A stretch of DNA of 64,000 nucleotides from Petunia secreta (taxonomy: Eukaryota > Streptophyta > Magnoliopsida > Solanales > Solanaceae), in the NCBI GenBank assembly GCA_029990175.1, contig JARKIP010000065.1:23662501-23726500 (forward strand), read 5' to 3'. Position 1 is the first letter of the stretch; each line of letters begins with the position of its first letter. Of the stretch, positions 52,530 to 62,464 are shown one piece after another. The notes beneath the pieces are model-generated. The model was not told the origin of the DNA, searched no databases, and saw only the letters and a program-made list of their open reading frames with translations. The translations under genes were made by a program, and so were the position numbers.

Positions 52530-55500
52530 CCCCCCCTCAAGCTAGGAGGTGAAAAAATGTTTTTCATTCCTAGCTTGGAGACTAGATACAAATGTTGTGG
52601 ACCACTCAACCCCTTAGTCAATAGATCGGCTTGTTGTTCTGTGGAAGCCAAGTACTGAGGTGTAACAAGTCCAGCCTGAACCTTTTCTCTGATGAAATGA
52701 CAATCAATATCTATGTGTTTTGTCCTCTCATGGAAGACTGGGTTAGCAGCTATCTGGAGAGCTGACTTGCTGTCACTGAAGACTGAAATTGGGAGATGAA
52801 CTCTCACACCCAGCTCTCTGAACAGTCCAACTAACCAGGTGAGCTCTGCAACTGTTGAAGCTAGGCTTCTATACTCAGCCTCAGCTGAACTTCTTGAGAC
52901 TGTGTCCTGTTTCTTTGATCTCCATGAAACCAATGATGACCCAAACTTGACCAGATACCCTGTAATGGATCTTCTTGTGATAATGCATGAGGCCCAATCA
53001 GCATCACAATAAGAACTGAGCCTGCCATCACTCTGTGTTGACATCAAAATCCCAAGTCCTGGTGTCTGTTTCACATATCTAACCACCCTCATAGCTGCTT
53101 CAAGATGTGAGGTCTTGGGTCTATGCATGAACTGGCTAAGACATTGAACTGAGAATGCAATGTCAGGTCTTGTGACAGTAAGATACAGCAGCCTACCTAT
53201 CAGTCTCTGATACACACTAGGGTCCTTTAATAGATGATCCTTTGGCCCCTGCAGATGTATTTTCAAATGCTCATCAAACTCCATGCTTGTCAACTTCTGA
53301 TTTACCTCCATTGGTGCCTTTACAGGCTTTGCTCCAGACAGTCCCATGTCTGAAATCAGCTCCAAAGAGTACTTTCTTTGATGCATGAGTATCCCTTCTT
53401 TGCTCCTTGCAAACTCAATACCCAGGAAGTATCTCAATTCCCCCAAGTCTTTGATCTTGAAGTTGTTTTGCAGAATGGCTTTGGTATGCTGTATCATGCC
53501 ATCATTACTACCTGTGATCGGGAGATCATCCACATATACTAGCACTATCACAATGTCTCCCCTGACTCTTCTTGTGAATAAGGAGTAGTCTCTATGACTT
53601 TGTACAAAACCTGAAGCAATTAGAGCTGAACTGAGCTTAATGTTCCACTGCCTTGAAGCTTGCTTCAGGCCATAGAGAGATTTCATTAGCCTGCAGACAT
53701 GTCTTCTTTTTCCTGGTGGTCTTGCTATGCCCAGTGGCAGCTCCATGTACACCTCTTCATAGAGGTCACCTTGCAAAAAGGCATTGTAGACATCCATCTG
53801 TTGGATGTGCCAGTTCCTGGCTGCAGCTATGGCAATAACAGATCTTACTGTAACCATCTTCACCATAGGAGAAAATGTCTCCTGGTAGTCTAAGCCTTCC
53901 TTTTGGTTGTATCCTTTGGCAACCAACCTAGCTTTAAACCTTTCCACCTCACCTGTTGCTTTATATTTTATCTTGTATACCCATTTACATCCTATAGCCT
54001 TCTTCCCATATGGGAGAGTAACAATCTTCCAGGTATTATTGTCTTCTAATGCCTGAAGCTCCAGTTGCATTGCTGCTACCCATCTTGCATCCTTAGCTGC
54101 TTCATAGTAGGTTTTTGGTTCAACTTCAGTGGAGAAAGATGTTAAGTAGCTTTGGTATTTTGGGGAGACAGTGGCATAGGTGAGAACATCTGAAAGAGGG
54201 TATTGACAGACACTTGCCTTCTTGGTGTGCTTAGTAGACTCAACATAGTCTTTCATCCACACAGGTGGCCTTTTTACTCTGTCAGGTTTCCTGTTATCAA
54301 GGTTATCTGGTGGTATTGTGAGGATCTATCATAGGAGGTTGGTCTGGTTGAGGAGATGGTTGAGGTTGATCTGGTTGAGGAGATGGTGGGGTTGCTAGGT
54401 GTTGACTGGGGCTGTGCATAGGCACACAGTGTTCTGGTTCTTGAGAGTCAACTGATGGCCAGGTAGTGTCTATGAACTCTTGAGTTGCATCATCACATCC
54501 CAACATATCAGGTGACAACTCTGCACTGTCTGGATGAGTGGGAATGGGCATGAAAGGAAAAGTATGCTCTGCAAACACCACATCTCTAGTCACAAAAATC
54601 ACCTTGTTAGCAAGGTCATATACCCTGTATCCCTTTTGTCCTACTGCATACCCCAGCAGTACACCTTTAATGGCTCTTGGCCCAAACTTGTCCTTCCTTG
54701 TCAGATTTGTGGCATAACACAAGCATCCTATCACTTTTAAGTGAGAAAGTGAAGGTGGTCTATTGTATAACAGTTCATAAGGGGACTTATTGTTCAGCAC
54801 AGTGGAAGGTATCCTGTTAATGATGTGCACTGCAGTCTGTACACATTCACCCCAAAATCTTATAGGTAAGTGCCCTTGAAATCTGATTGCTCTGGCTGTT
54901 TCCAGTATGTGTCTGTGCCTTCTTTCCACCACTCCATTCTGCTGTGGAGTGTATGGACAGGAGCTCTGGTGACTTATTCCAAACATCTTGAACAGGTCAT
55001 GACAGTTATGATTGAAAAACTCAGTACCATTGTCTGATCTAAAGGTCTTAATAAGCTTGTTGAATTTATTTTGGACCATCACTATGAAATTCTTAAGTAA
55101 GAAAACAACATCAGATTTTACACACATGAAAAACACCCATGTCATTCTGGAAAAATCATCAACCACAGTCAGAAAATACCTCATCCCTGTATGTGTTACA
55201 ACTCTATAAGGCCCCCATACATCCAAATGTACCAACTGAAATGGCTCAGTGGCTCTACTGCTACTGTTGGGAAAGGGAATCCTTGTTTGCCTAGCTAGAG
55301 GGCATATATCACAATTATCTAACACAAAACTACTTTTATTTTTAAATTCTCCTATCTTCCTCAACACACTCATAGGGACATGGCCCAACCTCTTGTGCCA
55401 AAGCTCACCATTCTGTAATACTTGTGCAGTCAATGACCTTGTGACCTCAGTTTGATTCCTTCTTGTGTTCAGCACATATAATCCATCCTTCTCTCTACCA

Positions 55501-56957
55501 ATCTCCTTGATTTTCCCACTCACAAGATCCTGAAACATACATAATCCAGGGAAGAATGTGACAGAACAGTTAAGATCTCTTGTGACCTTGGATACAGACA
55601 GCAGGTTAAATTTAAAATCTGGAACACAAAGGACATTTTTAATGACTTCACCACCTGTCATTTGGTAGTTCCCAACATGTGACACATTAGCTGACTCCCC
55701 ATTTGGCATTTGCACCTTTCCTGAACTACCTACTTTCTCATGACAATGTAGCAAACAGTCATCACTTATCATGTGATTTGTTGCACCTGTGTCAATAATC
55801 CAGCTAGTACTACTGCTGTTATTGGTAGAGAAAGGTATACCTGCTATGTTGACCCTAGCATTTCTGTCATCGATTGTGTTTCTGTTCATCATATGCATCA
55901 ATTGACTGACTTGTTCCTGGGTAAAATATGCAGGAGGGACCAAAGGGTGTGCAGCCTGAGTATGATATGTTGGTGTCATGTTGTTGTAGTCTGGTGCATG
56001 ATAGGTTGTGTTGTGGCCTGCAGATTGTCCATAGGTTGTATTAGTGATGGGAGGTTGTCCATAACCTATATTTGAGGTCCCATAGTGTTCATTCATACTG
56101 GGAGCCTGGCTATAAGCTGCATTAGAGATGTGTTGATTATCTCCTCCATATGAGACATGATTTCCACTCATCTGTGGCCCCTTTTTCTTTGACTTGTTTT
56201 CAGGGTTGATGTAACAGTTCTCTCTCAGGTGTCCCTTCTTATGGCAATAACTGCATTCAGCTGACTTGAAGCAGTTCTCCCTACTGTGTCCTTTAATATT
56301 GCAGTAATCACAGTATAAATGTTGCCTCTTCTGTCTTTGCTGATTATTCTTTCCCTTTGCAACAAACAATGCAGTAGGTTCAGTAGATTCACTTGTCACC
56401 CCATAGTTACCACCTGTAATTAGTCTTTGGCTCTCATCTTGCACAAACATAGAATAGGCCTGGTTAAGTGTGGGTGTGGGTAACATCATAAGAATTTGGC
56501 TCCTAGCTTGGCCATATCCATCATTTAACCCCATTAAGAATTGTAGAAGTCTCTGATTCTTAATGTGCACCATAAAATCTCTTGACTTATCACAATTGCA
56601 GGAAGGGGGAGGTACAACTGAGTCATATTCATCCCATAAATCTTTGAGTTTAGAGTAGTAGGTAGATATTGACTTAACACCTTGTGTCAGGGTGGCAATC
56701 TCTTTGTGGAGGTGATATATGCGTGAGAGATTTACTTTATCATAACGCTCTTTAAGATCTTTCCATACTAGATGAGCATCTCCAGAACTAAACAGAATTC
56801 CACTAAGTAAATTGCTACTTACATTTCCCATTAGCCAAGAGATAACTAGGGCATTACAGCGATCCCATTGATGTTCTAATTCGACTCCAAAATCCTCCTT
56901 CCTCGAGGTTCCATCAATGAATGACAACTTGTTCTTCGTGAGAAGAGCAACCTTCAT
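52505..56957 (-). pseudogene. Copia family B gag-pol, 5'-truncated, one frameshift
   Basis: Minus strand. Frame 1 (56957-54303, 884 codons): gag from MKVALLTKNKLSFIDG with UBN2-like region, two CCHC knuckles in tandem (CDYCNIKGHSRENC and CSYCHKKGHLRENC), a Tyr/Gly/Gln-rich spacer, protease WIIDTGATNHMIS, and integrase with D (HLDVWGPY), D (RSDNGTEFF) and E (VVERRHRH). A Pro/Gln-rich linker then ends in a stop at 54303. Frame 2 (54262-52505, 585 codons): RT (QMDVYNAFLQGDLYEEV, YVDDLPITG, a Leu-to-Pro change beside the catalytic YVDD) and RNase H. One indel near 54310-54320 separates them. Upstream of the first Met the gag reads SNYNLWSRAM and is then cut at 56981 by a family A LTR. Confidence 0.92.
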
Positions 56958-56981
56958 GGCTCGACTCCACAGGTTATAGTT

Positions 56982-57270
56982 ACTAACAGTTGAGCTAAGA
57001 ACAGTGAGGGAACAAACTGATGGAAAATTCTGGAAGAATCATTCTTCTTAGCTAAAGTAAATGTACAAAAATAGAAGAGAATGAAAGCTTATACTCACTA
57101 ACTATGCTACCTCATCTATTTATAGATAAATAGTTGCTTGTTCACTAAGCTACTCCTAACTACCTCTAACCGACTCTAACTAACTCTCTAACTAACTTTG
57201 CCACGTCAGCTTTATCACATGTGTTGCACCTCTATCTTAGCTGGCATGACCTTCAGCTTGCATCCTTCCA
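56982..57270 (-). mobile_element. A4 3' LTR (family A), 31 bp short
   Basis: 289 of 320 bp; the final 31 bp (U5 end) are missing, and family B gag follows directly. It lies behind A4 and in the promoter position of B, in the same orientation. Confidence 0.92.
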
Positions 57271-60200
57271 TTACTCCCCCTCAAGCTGAGTTCCAAACAG
57301 ATTGATCATTCCCAACTTTCCCAGCAAATAGTCATGTTGTTGTCTTCCAAGTGCCTTAGTAAAGATGTCTGCCAATTGCTCTCCTGTCCTTACATGTTGT
57401 AACCTGATCAGCCCTTGTTGTACCTTCTCCCTCACAAAATGACAATCTATTTCTATATGCTTGGTTCTCTCATGAAACACAGGATTTGTGGCTATCTGAA
57501 TAGCAGCTTTGCTGTCACAAGATAGATTTGCCCCATTTGGTGCATATATTCCCAACTCCTTCAGCAACCTCATCAGCCAAATTATTTCTGAAACTGCAGT
57601 TCCCATACTCCTATATTCAGCTTCTGCTGAACTCCTTGACACTGTATTCTGTTTCTTTGATCTCCATGAAACTAGACTACCTCCCAGCATTACTGTGTAT
57701 CCTGAGATTGACCTTCTGGTGTTTGGACATGATGCCCAGTCTGAATCACAATAACAGTTCAATTCCATCCCTCCTTTTGATGAAAGAAGGACTCCTCTTC
57801 CTGCAGTCCCCTTGATGTATCTAACAACTCTTTGTGCTGCATCCAGATGTGACTCTTTTGGCTTGTGCATAAATTGACTCAGTGTTTGCACTGCATAGGA
57901 TATATCTGGTCTAGTTATTGTAAGATACAACAGTCTCCCTACCAGTCTCTGGTATTTTCCTACATCTGCCAGTTCCTTGTCACTCCTATCATTTCTCAGT
58001 TTGTCAAGTTCTACTGAAGTGAGCTTCACATTGAGCTCCATTGGTGTGTGTGCAGGCTTTGCTCCTGCTAGTCCTGTTTCAGCTACCAACTCTAGTGAAT
58101 ACTTCCTCTGGTTTAGAAGTATCCCACTTTCTGATCTTGCTACTTCAATTCCCAAGAAATATCTCAGCTCTCCCAAGTCTTTTATTTTAAAACTGCTTTG
58201 CAAAGTCTCCTTGGCTTCTGTCACCATTGTCATACTGCTTCCTGTGATGACTAGATCATCCACATATATAAGGATGATCACCATTTCTCCTCTCCTCTTC
58301 TTAGTAAACAAGGAGTAATCATATTTGCTTTGTGTGTACCCTGACCTCATCAATGCCTCTGTCAGCTTCAGATTCCATTGCCTTGAAGCTTGCTTCAGGC
58401 CATACAATGACTTGATCAGCCTGCACACCTTGTACTCCCCCTCATTGTCATAACCCATGGGCAGTTCCATGTATACCTCTTCTATGAGATCTCCTTGTAA
58501 GAAAGCATTATAAACATCCATCTGGTACAGTGTCCAACCTGCTTGAGCTGCCATTGCTATCACAGCTCTTACTGTCACCATTTTCACTACTGGTGAGAAA
58601 GTCTCTTGAAAATCTATTCCCTCCTTCTGGTTGTACCCTTTTGCTACCAATCTTGCTTTGTACCTCTCAACTTCTCCATCTGCTTTGTACTTTATTTTGT
58701 ACACCCACTTGCAGCCTATGGCCTTCTTTCCTTTGGGCAGATCACCTACTACCCAAGTCTTGTTATCCTCTAGTGCCTTCATCTCCTGGTCCATTGCTTC
58801 TCTCCATTTGGGATCTTGGGCAGCTTCTGCATAGGTCTGTGGTTCTACTTCAGCAGAAAAGGCTTGCAAGTAGCACTGGTACCCTTTGCTCAAGCTATCA
58901 TAGCTCAAATAGCTGCTCATTGGGTATACTGATTCCCCAACACTTGCTGTTACATAGTCCTTGAGCCATATAGGAGGTCCCTTTGTTCTGACTGGCCTGG
59001 TTTGCTCATGTGCTATATCTGCTATATCTGCATTGGGAATGCCTTCACCTGCTGCATCAACTACCTCTTCCTCTAGCTGAACATCTGTAGCTGCATTAGG
59101 AATAGGATTCTCAGGATCATGAACCAAGTCATTTATTGCTGCACCATCTTCAGCTCCCACTGCATCTTCATCATCTTCATACAAGTACTGGTCTTCTTCA
59201 TGTGGTTCCAGTTCTTCTTCTGCATTCTCATTCTGGAGTATGTCAATGTTCTGAACTGCTGGTTCTGGTTCTGGTTCCAAGCTGACTGCCCCCCTTTGAT
59301 CCAGCTCCTCAAAAGAGAAATAGTGAGAAGCTGGAGGAGAGTGCTTGAACCTGCTGGCACCAGTAGACATTTTGAAAGGAAAAATGTGTTCCTTGAACCA
59401 AACATCCCTACTAACAAAGAACCTTTTTGTTGTAAGATCATATAGCTTGTACCCTTTCTGAGTTGCAGAATACCCCATCATTACACAAGCTGAGGCTCTG
59501 GGTGAAAATTTGTGATCTGGTGTCAAATTTGTAGCAAAACTCAGGCAGCCAAATACCCTCATGTGATGTAGATGTGGGGATGATCCATGAAAGAGCTCAT
59601 AAGGGGACTTTCCCCCCAGCACATGAGCTGGCAGTCTGTTTATGACATACACTGCTGTCAGCACTGCTTCTCCCCAAAATCTCATAGGCATTCCTGACTG
59701 AAAAAGGAGGCCCCTTGCAACACTTAATATGTGCCTGTGCTTCCTTTCTACAACCCCATTCTGCTGGGGTGTATATGCACAGGAACTCTGATGTACTATA
59801 CCTGAACCACTAAACAATTCCTTGCACTGTGTATTGAAAAATTCAGTCCCATTATCACTCCTAACTGTCTTTACACTTGTTGAGAATTGAGTTTTAACCA
59901 TGATTAGGAAGTCTTTTAATATAGTTACAACATCTGTTTTCAATCTCATCAAAAAAATCCAGCACATTCTAGAATAGTCATCAACAATAGTAAGGAAGTA
60001 ATGACATCCATTATGAGTTTGAAACCTCAAAGGGCCCCAAGTATCCAGATGCAGTAATTCAAAACAAGTCTTACTTCTAGTCTCACTAATAGGAAACATT
60101 TTCCTGACTTGTTTTGCTAAGGGACATATTGAACAATGCAGTAGTTTATTCTTATGTGCAGGATCTTTCAGTATTCCTGTCTGTTTTATTACTTCTAGAG

Positions 60201-61650
60201 GTGCATGTCCAAACCTTCTGTGCCATAGTGCTCCTTCTGTCACTGCAGATGCAGTCAGTTCTGTTGGTACTTCTTGTATTCTCTCCCTGCTCAGCAAGTA
60301 CAGTCCATTTCTGCCTCTACCAATCCCCTTGACCTTCCCATTGGACAGGTCCTGAAATATGCATAGATCAGGCAGAAACACCACACGACAGTTCAGTTCT
60401 TTTGTCAATTGGGACACTAAAAGCAGGTTGAATTTAAAACCAGGAATGTACAATACATTACTTATCCTACATCCTCCAAATATTTCACATTTCCCAATAT
60501 GTGTCACTGATGCCTGTTGTCCTGTGGGCAAATGCACATATTTCTGCAGTTTTCTTATGTCCTGCACATCATCTAATTCTACTAGGCTGCAGGTCATGTG
60601 ATTACTTGCCCCTGTATCTATTATCCACACATCACTTTTTTTGTGTGTCATTAAGCAAGTTATCATACCTGCCATGTTAGCAAACTTGTCCATTGAGTCT
60701 GAATTGTTCTCCCTGAGTAACATTCTCTTGATCTCCTCATATTTATCCTTTGAGAAGAATTGTCCTGAGCTGCATCCATCAGACTGCATTAGGCTTGTAC
60801 TCTGACTTCCATCCTGCATCTGCACATTACTAGCCATAGGTTTTGTTCTTCTCTTTCCTTTAAAATCTGGAGGGTAACCATTTAGCACATAACAGTCATC
60901 AACTGAATGTCCTCTTAGCTGACAGTGTTCACATTTAATGTTGTAGTTTCTTCTAGGTTTCCAATTATTATTCCCAGTTCTTCCTTTTGATGTATACATA
61001 GCTGATGCTTCATTCATTTCTTGCCCCTGCTTCTTAGCTGTGTACATTGCCATAGTGTCACTTACTCCTTGTGCTGACATCATCCCTCCACTCAGCTTAG
61101 TGCTCTCATCTTGTATTATCATCCCATATGCCTGATTGACATTAGGTAGTGGACTGTTCAACAGAATTTGACTTTTAACTTGACTGTATGAATCATTCAA
61201 TCCCATGAGGAATTGGAACAATCTCTGTGAGTGAAAGTGCTCAATGAATGCCTTGGATCTCTCACATTCACATCCAGGAGCTGCTACAATTGCATCATAT
61301 TCATCCCACAGCAACCTCAATCGAGAGAAATAGTTTGCCACAGATCCCACACCTTGAGTGATTGTGCATATCTCCCTATGCAGTTGATACACTCTGGATC
61401 CATTCACCTTATCAAATCTCTCCTTCAGGTCTTTCCACACTAGCTGGGCATTTGATGCATACACTACTCCACTCAGCAGATCCTGTGACACAGTGTTCAT
61501 AATCCATGACAGTACTACTGCATTACACTTCTCCCACTGTCTTTCAAGCCCTGGATAATTCTCCCTTCTACAGCTTCCATCAACAAAACCTAATTTTCCT
61601 TTTGTTAACAAAGAAATCCTCATAGCCCTATTCCACAGGGAGTAATTCTC
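57271..61650 (-). CDS. Copia element A4 gag-pol, 5'-truncated but open
   Basis: Minus-strand frame of 1,450 codons from MRISLLTKGKLGFVDG at 61623, without internal stops. All domains seen in A2 from UBN2 onward are present: CCHC knuckle, protease DTGASNHM, integrase D/D/E, RT YVDDLVITG and RNase H with the normal CDSDWAS. The family A sequence extends a few codons further to ENYSLWNRAM and stops at about 61650, so the first 34 or so gag residues, leader, PBS and 5' LTR are lost. Lost promoter and truncated gag make autonomous movement unlikely. Confidence 0.92.
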   Translation of the reverse strand, partial: ENYSLWNRAMRISLLTKGKLGFVDGSCRRENYPGLERQWEKCNAVVLSWIMNTVSQDLLSGVVYASNAQLVWKDLKERFDKVNGSRVYQLHREICTITQGVGSVANYFSRLRLLWDEYDAIVAAPGCECERSKAFIEHFHSQRLFQFLMGLNDSYSQVKSQILLNSPLPNVNQAYGMIIQDESTKLSGGMMSAQGVSDTMAMYTAKKQGQEMNEASAMYTSKGRTGNNNWKPRRNYNIKCEHCQLRGHSVDDCYVLNGYPPDFKGKRRTKPMASNVQMQDGSQSTSLMQSDGCSSGQFFSKDKYEEIKRMLLRENNSDSMDKFANMAGMITCLMTHKKSDVWIIDTGASNHMTCSLVELDDVQDIRKLQKYVHLPTGQQASVTHIGKCEIFGGCRISNVLYIPGFKFNLLLVSQLTKELNCRVVFLPDLCIFQDLSNGKVKGIGRGRNGLYLLSRERIQEVPTELTASAVTEGALWHRRFGHAPLEVIKQTGILKDPAHKNKLLHCSICPLAKQVRKMFPISETRSKTCFELLHLDTWGPLRFQTHNGCHYFLTIVDDYSRMCWIFLMRLKTDVVTILKDFLIMVKTQFSTSVKTVRSDNGTEFFNTQCKELFSGSGIVHQSSCAYTPQQNGVVERKHRHILSVARGLLFQSGMPMRFWGEAVLTAVYVINRLPAHVLGGKSPYELFHGSSPHLHHMRVFGCLSFATNLTPDHKFSPRASACVMMGYSATQKGYKLYDLTTKRFFVSRDVWFKEHIFPFKMSTGASRFKHSPPASHYFSFEELDQRGAVSLEPEPEPAVQNIDILQNENAEEELEPHEEDQYLYEDDEDAVGAEDGAAINDLVHDPENPIPNAATDVQLEEEVVDAAGEGIPNADIADIAHEQTRPVRTKGPPIWLKDYVTASVGESVYPMSSYLSYDSLSKGYQCYLQAFSAEVEPQTYAEAAQDPKWREAMDQEMKALEDNKTWVVGDLPKGKKAIGCKWVYKIKYKADGEVERYKARLVAKGYNQKEGIDFQETFSPVVKMVTVRAVIAMAAQAGWTLYQMDVYNAFLQGDLIEEVYMELPMGYDNEGEYKVCRLIKSLYGLKQASRQWNLKLTEALMRSGYTQSKYDYSLFTKKRRGEMVIILIYVDDLVITGSSMTMVTEAKETLQSSFKIKDLGELRYFLGIEVARSESGILLNQRKYSLELVAETGLAGAKPAHTPMELNVKLTSVELDKLRNDRSDKELADVGKYQRLVGRLLYLTITRPDISYAVQTLSQFMHKPKESHLDAAQRVVRYIKGTAGRGVLLSSKGGMELNCYCDSDWASCPNTRRSISGYTVMLGGSLVSWRSKKQNTVSRSSAEAEYRSMGTAVSEIIWLMRLLKELGIYAPNGANLSCDSKAAIQIATNPVFHERTKHIEIDCHFVREKVQQGLIRLQHVRTGEQLADIFTKALGRQQHDYLLGKLGMINLFGTQLEGE

Positions 61651-61653
61651 AGA

Positions 61654-61728
61654 TCATGCATCAAAGAAAGTACTCTTTGGAGCTGATTTCAGACATGGGA
61701 CTGTCTTGAGCAAAGCCTGTAAAGGCAC
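61654..61728 (+). pseudogene. Copia family B RT fragment, target of G2
   Basis: 75 bp matching plus-strand B sequence at 37251-37325 (HQRKYSLELISDMGLS region) with one substitution. On the left it meets truncated A4; on the right it is cut by the G2 LTR, with GGCAC as the expected target duplication. Confidence 0.85.
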
Positions 61729-62464
61729 TGGTGCAATGCAATTCCCGAAGGGATTGTTAGCACAAACGCGGAAGAACAAACAAAGGATAAAAGATAAAAG
61801 CAAGACAAAACTTGCTTCTTTCGAAAGAACAGTGAGGAACCTGTCTCAAAGCTCAATCAAAAGGGATACAAGGATCACCTATACTATGCAACAATCCTCA
61901 AGAGAACATTGCCTCTTGCAAACTGAATGATCAAGAGGAATGTTCAATCGGACTAACCGAAAGCCACAAGTCCTTAAAAGCCCTCACCGGGGTTTTGCTC
62001 ACGACGGAGACAAGAAGAAATGTGCTCGGCACTTTCATTCAATTCATCAATATTCAAAAACTAGCTACTTACAATGAAAGGAAACAGTGTTTATATAGGA
62101 AATACTAAGGGTAAACTAGTAAATAGGTCACAGTTGACCAATAGAAATAAGCCACGCAGGGCTGAAATAAAATGTGTTCGGCAGACTTTGACTTCAGTTC
62201 TCGATTGTCTGCTCGAACACACGCTTGTTGCCTTCGGACGCTCAATTGTCTTCGAGCTTATTGTCCTCGGTCACTTTGCCTTCGGGCTCAAATCTGAAGA
62301 TAATGCCTTCGATTCTTGAGCTCGGCCACTCAGCTTCGGAGCAATTGTTTTCCTTCGGCCAGGCTAAGTGAACGTGCACATCGTGCAGCAGCTTGGCTTG
62401 GTTTCTTGTCATCGGTCTCCTCGGTGGATCGATCACTTGATAAGCACGTGATCGGGCTGCATCA
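61729..62464 (-). mobile_element. Gypsy G2 3' LTR
   Basis: 736 bp inferred: on the minus strand it begins TGATGCAGCCCGATCACG directly after a PPT and ends GCATTGCACCA at the B fragment. TATA-like TATATAAAC (minus) lies near 62089-62098. The partner LTR is outside the window, so the outer edge rests on the TG..CA ends and the break in B homology. It is distinct in sequence from the G1 LTR and has no hairpin array. Confidence 0.8.
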
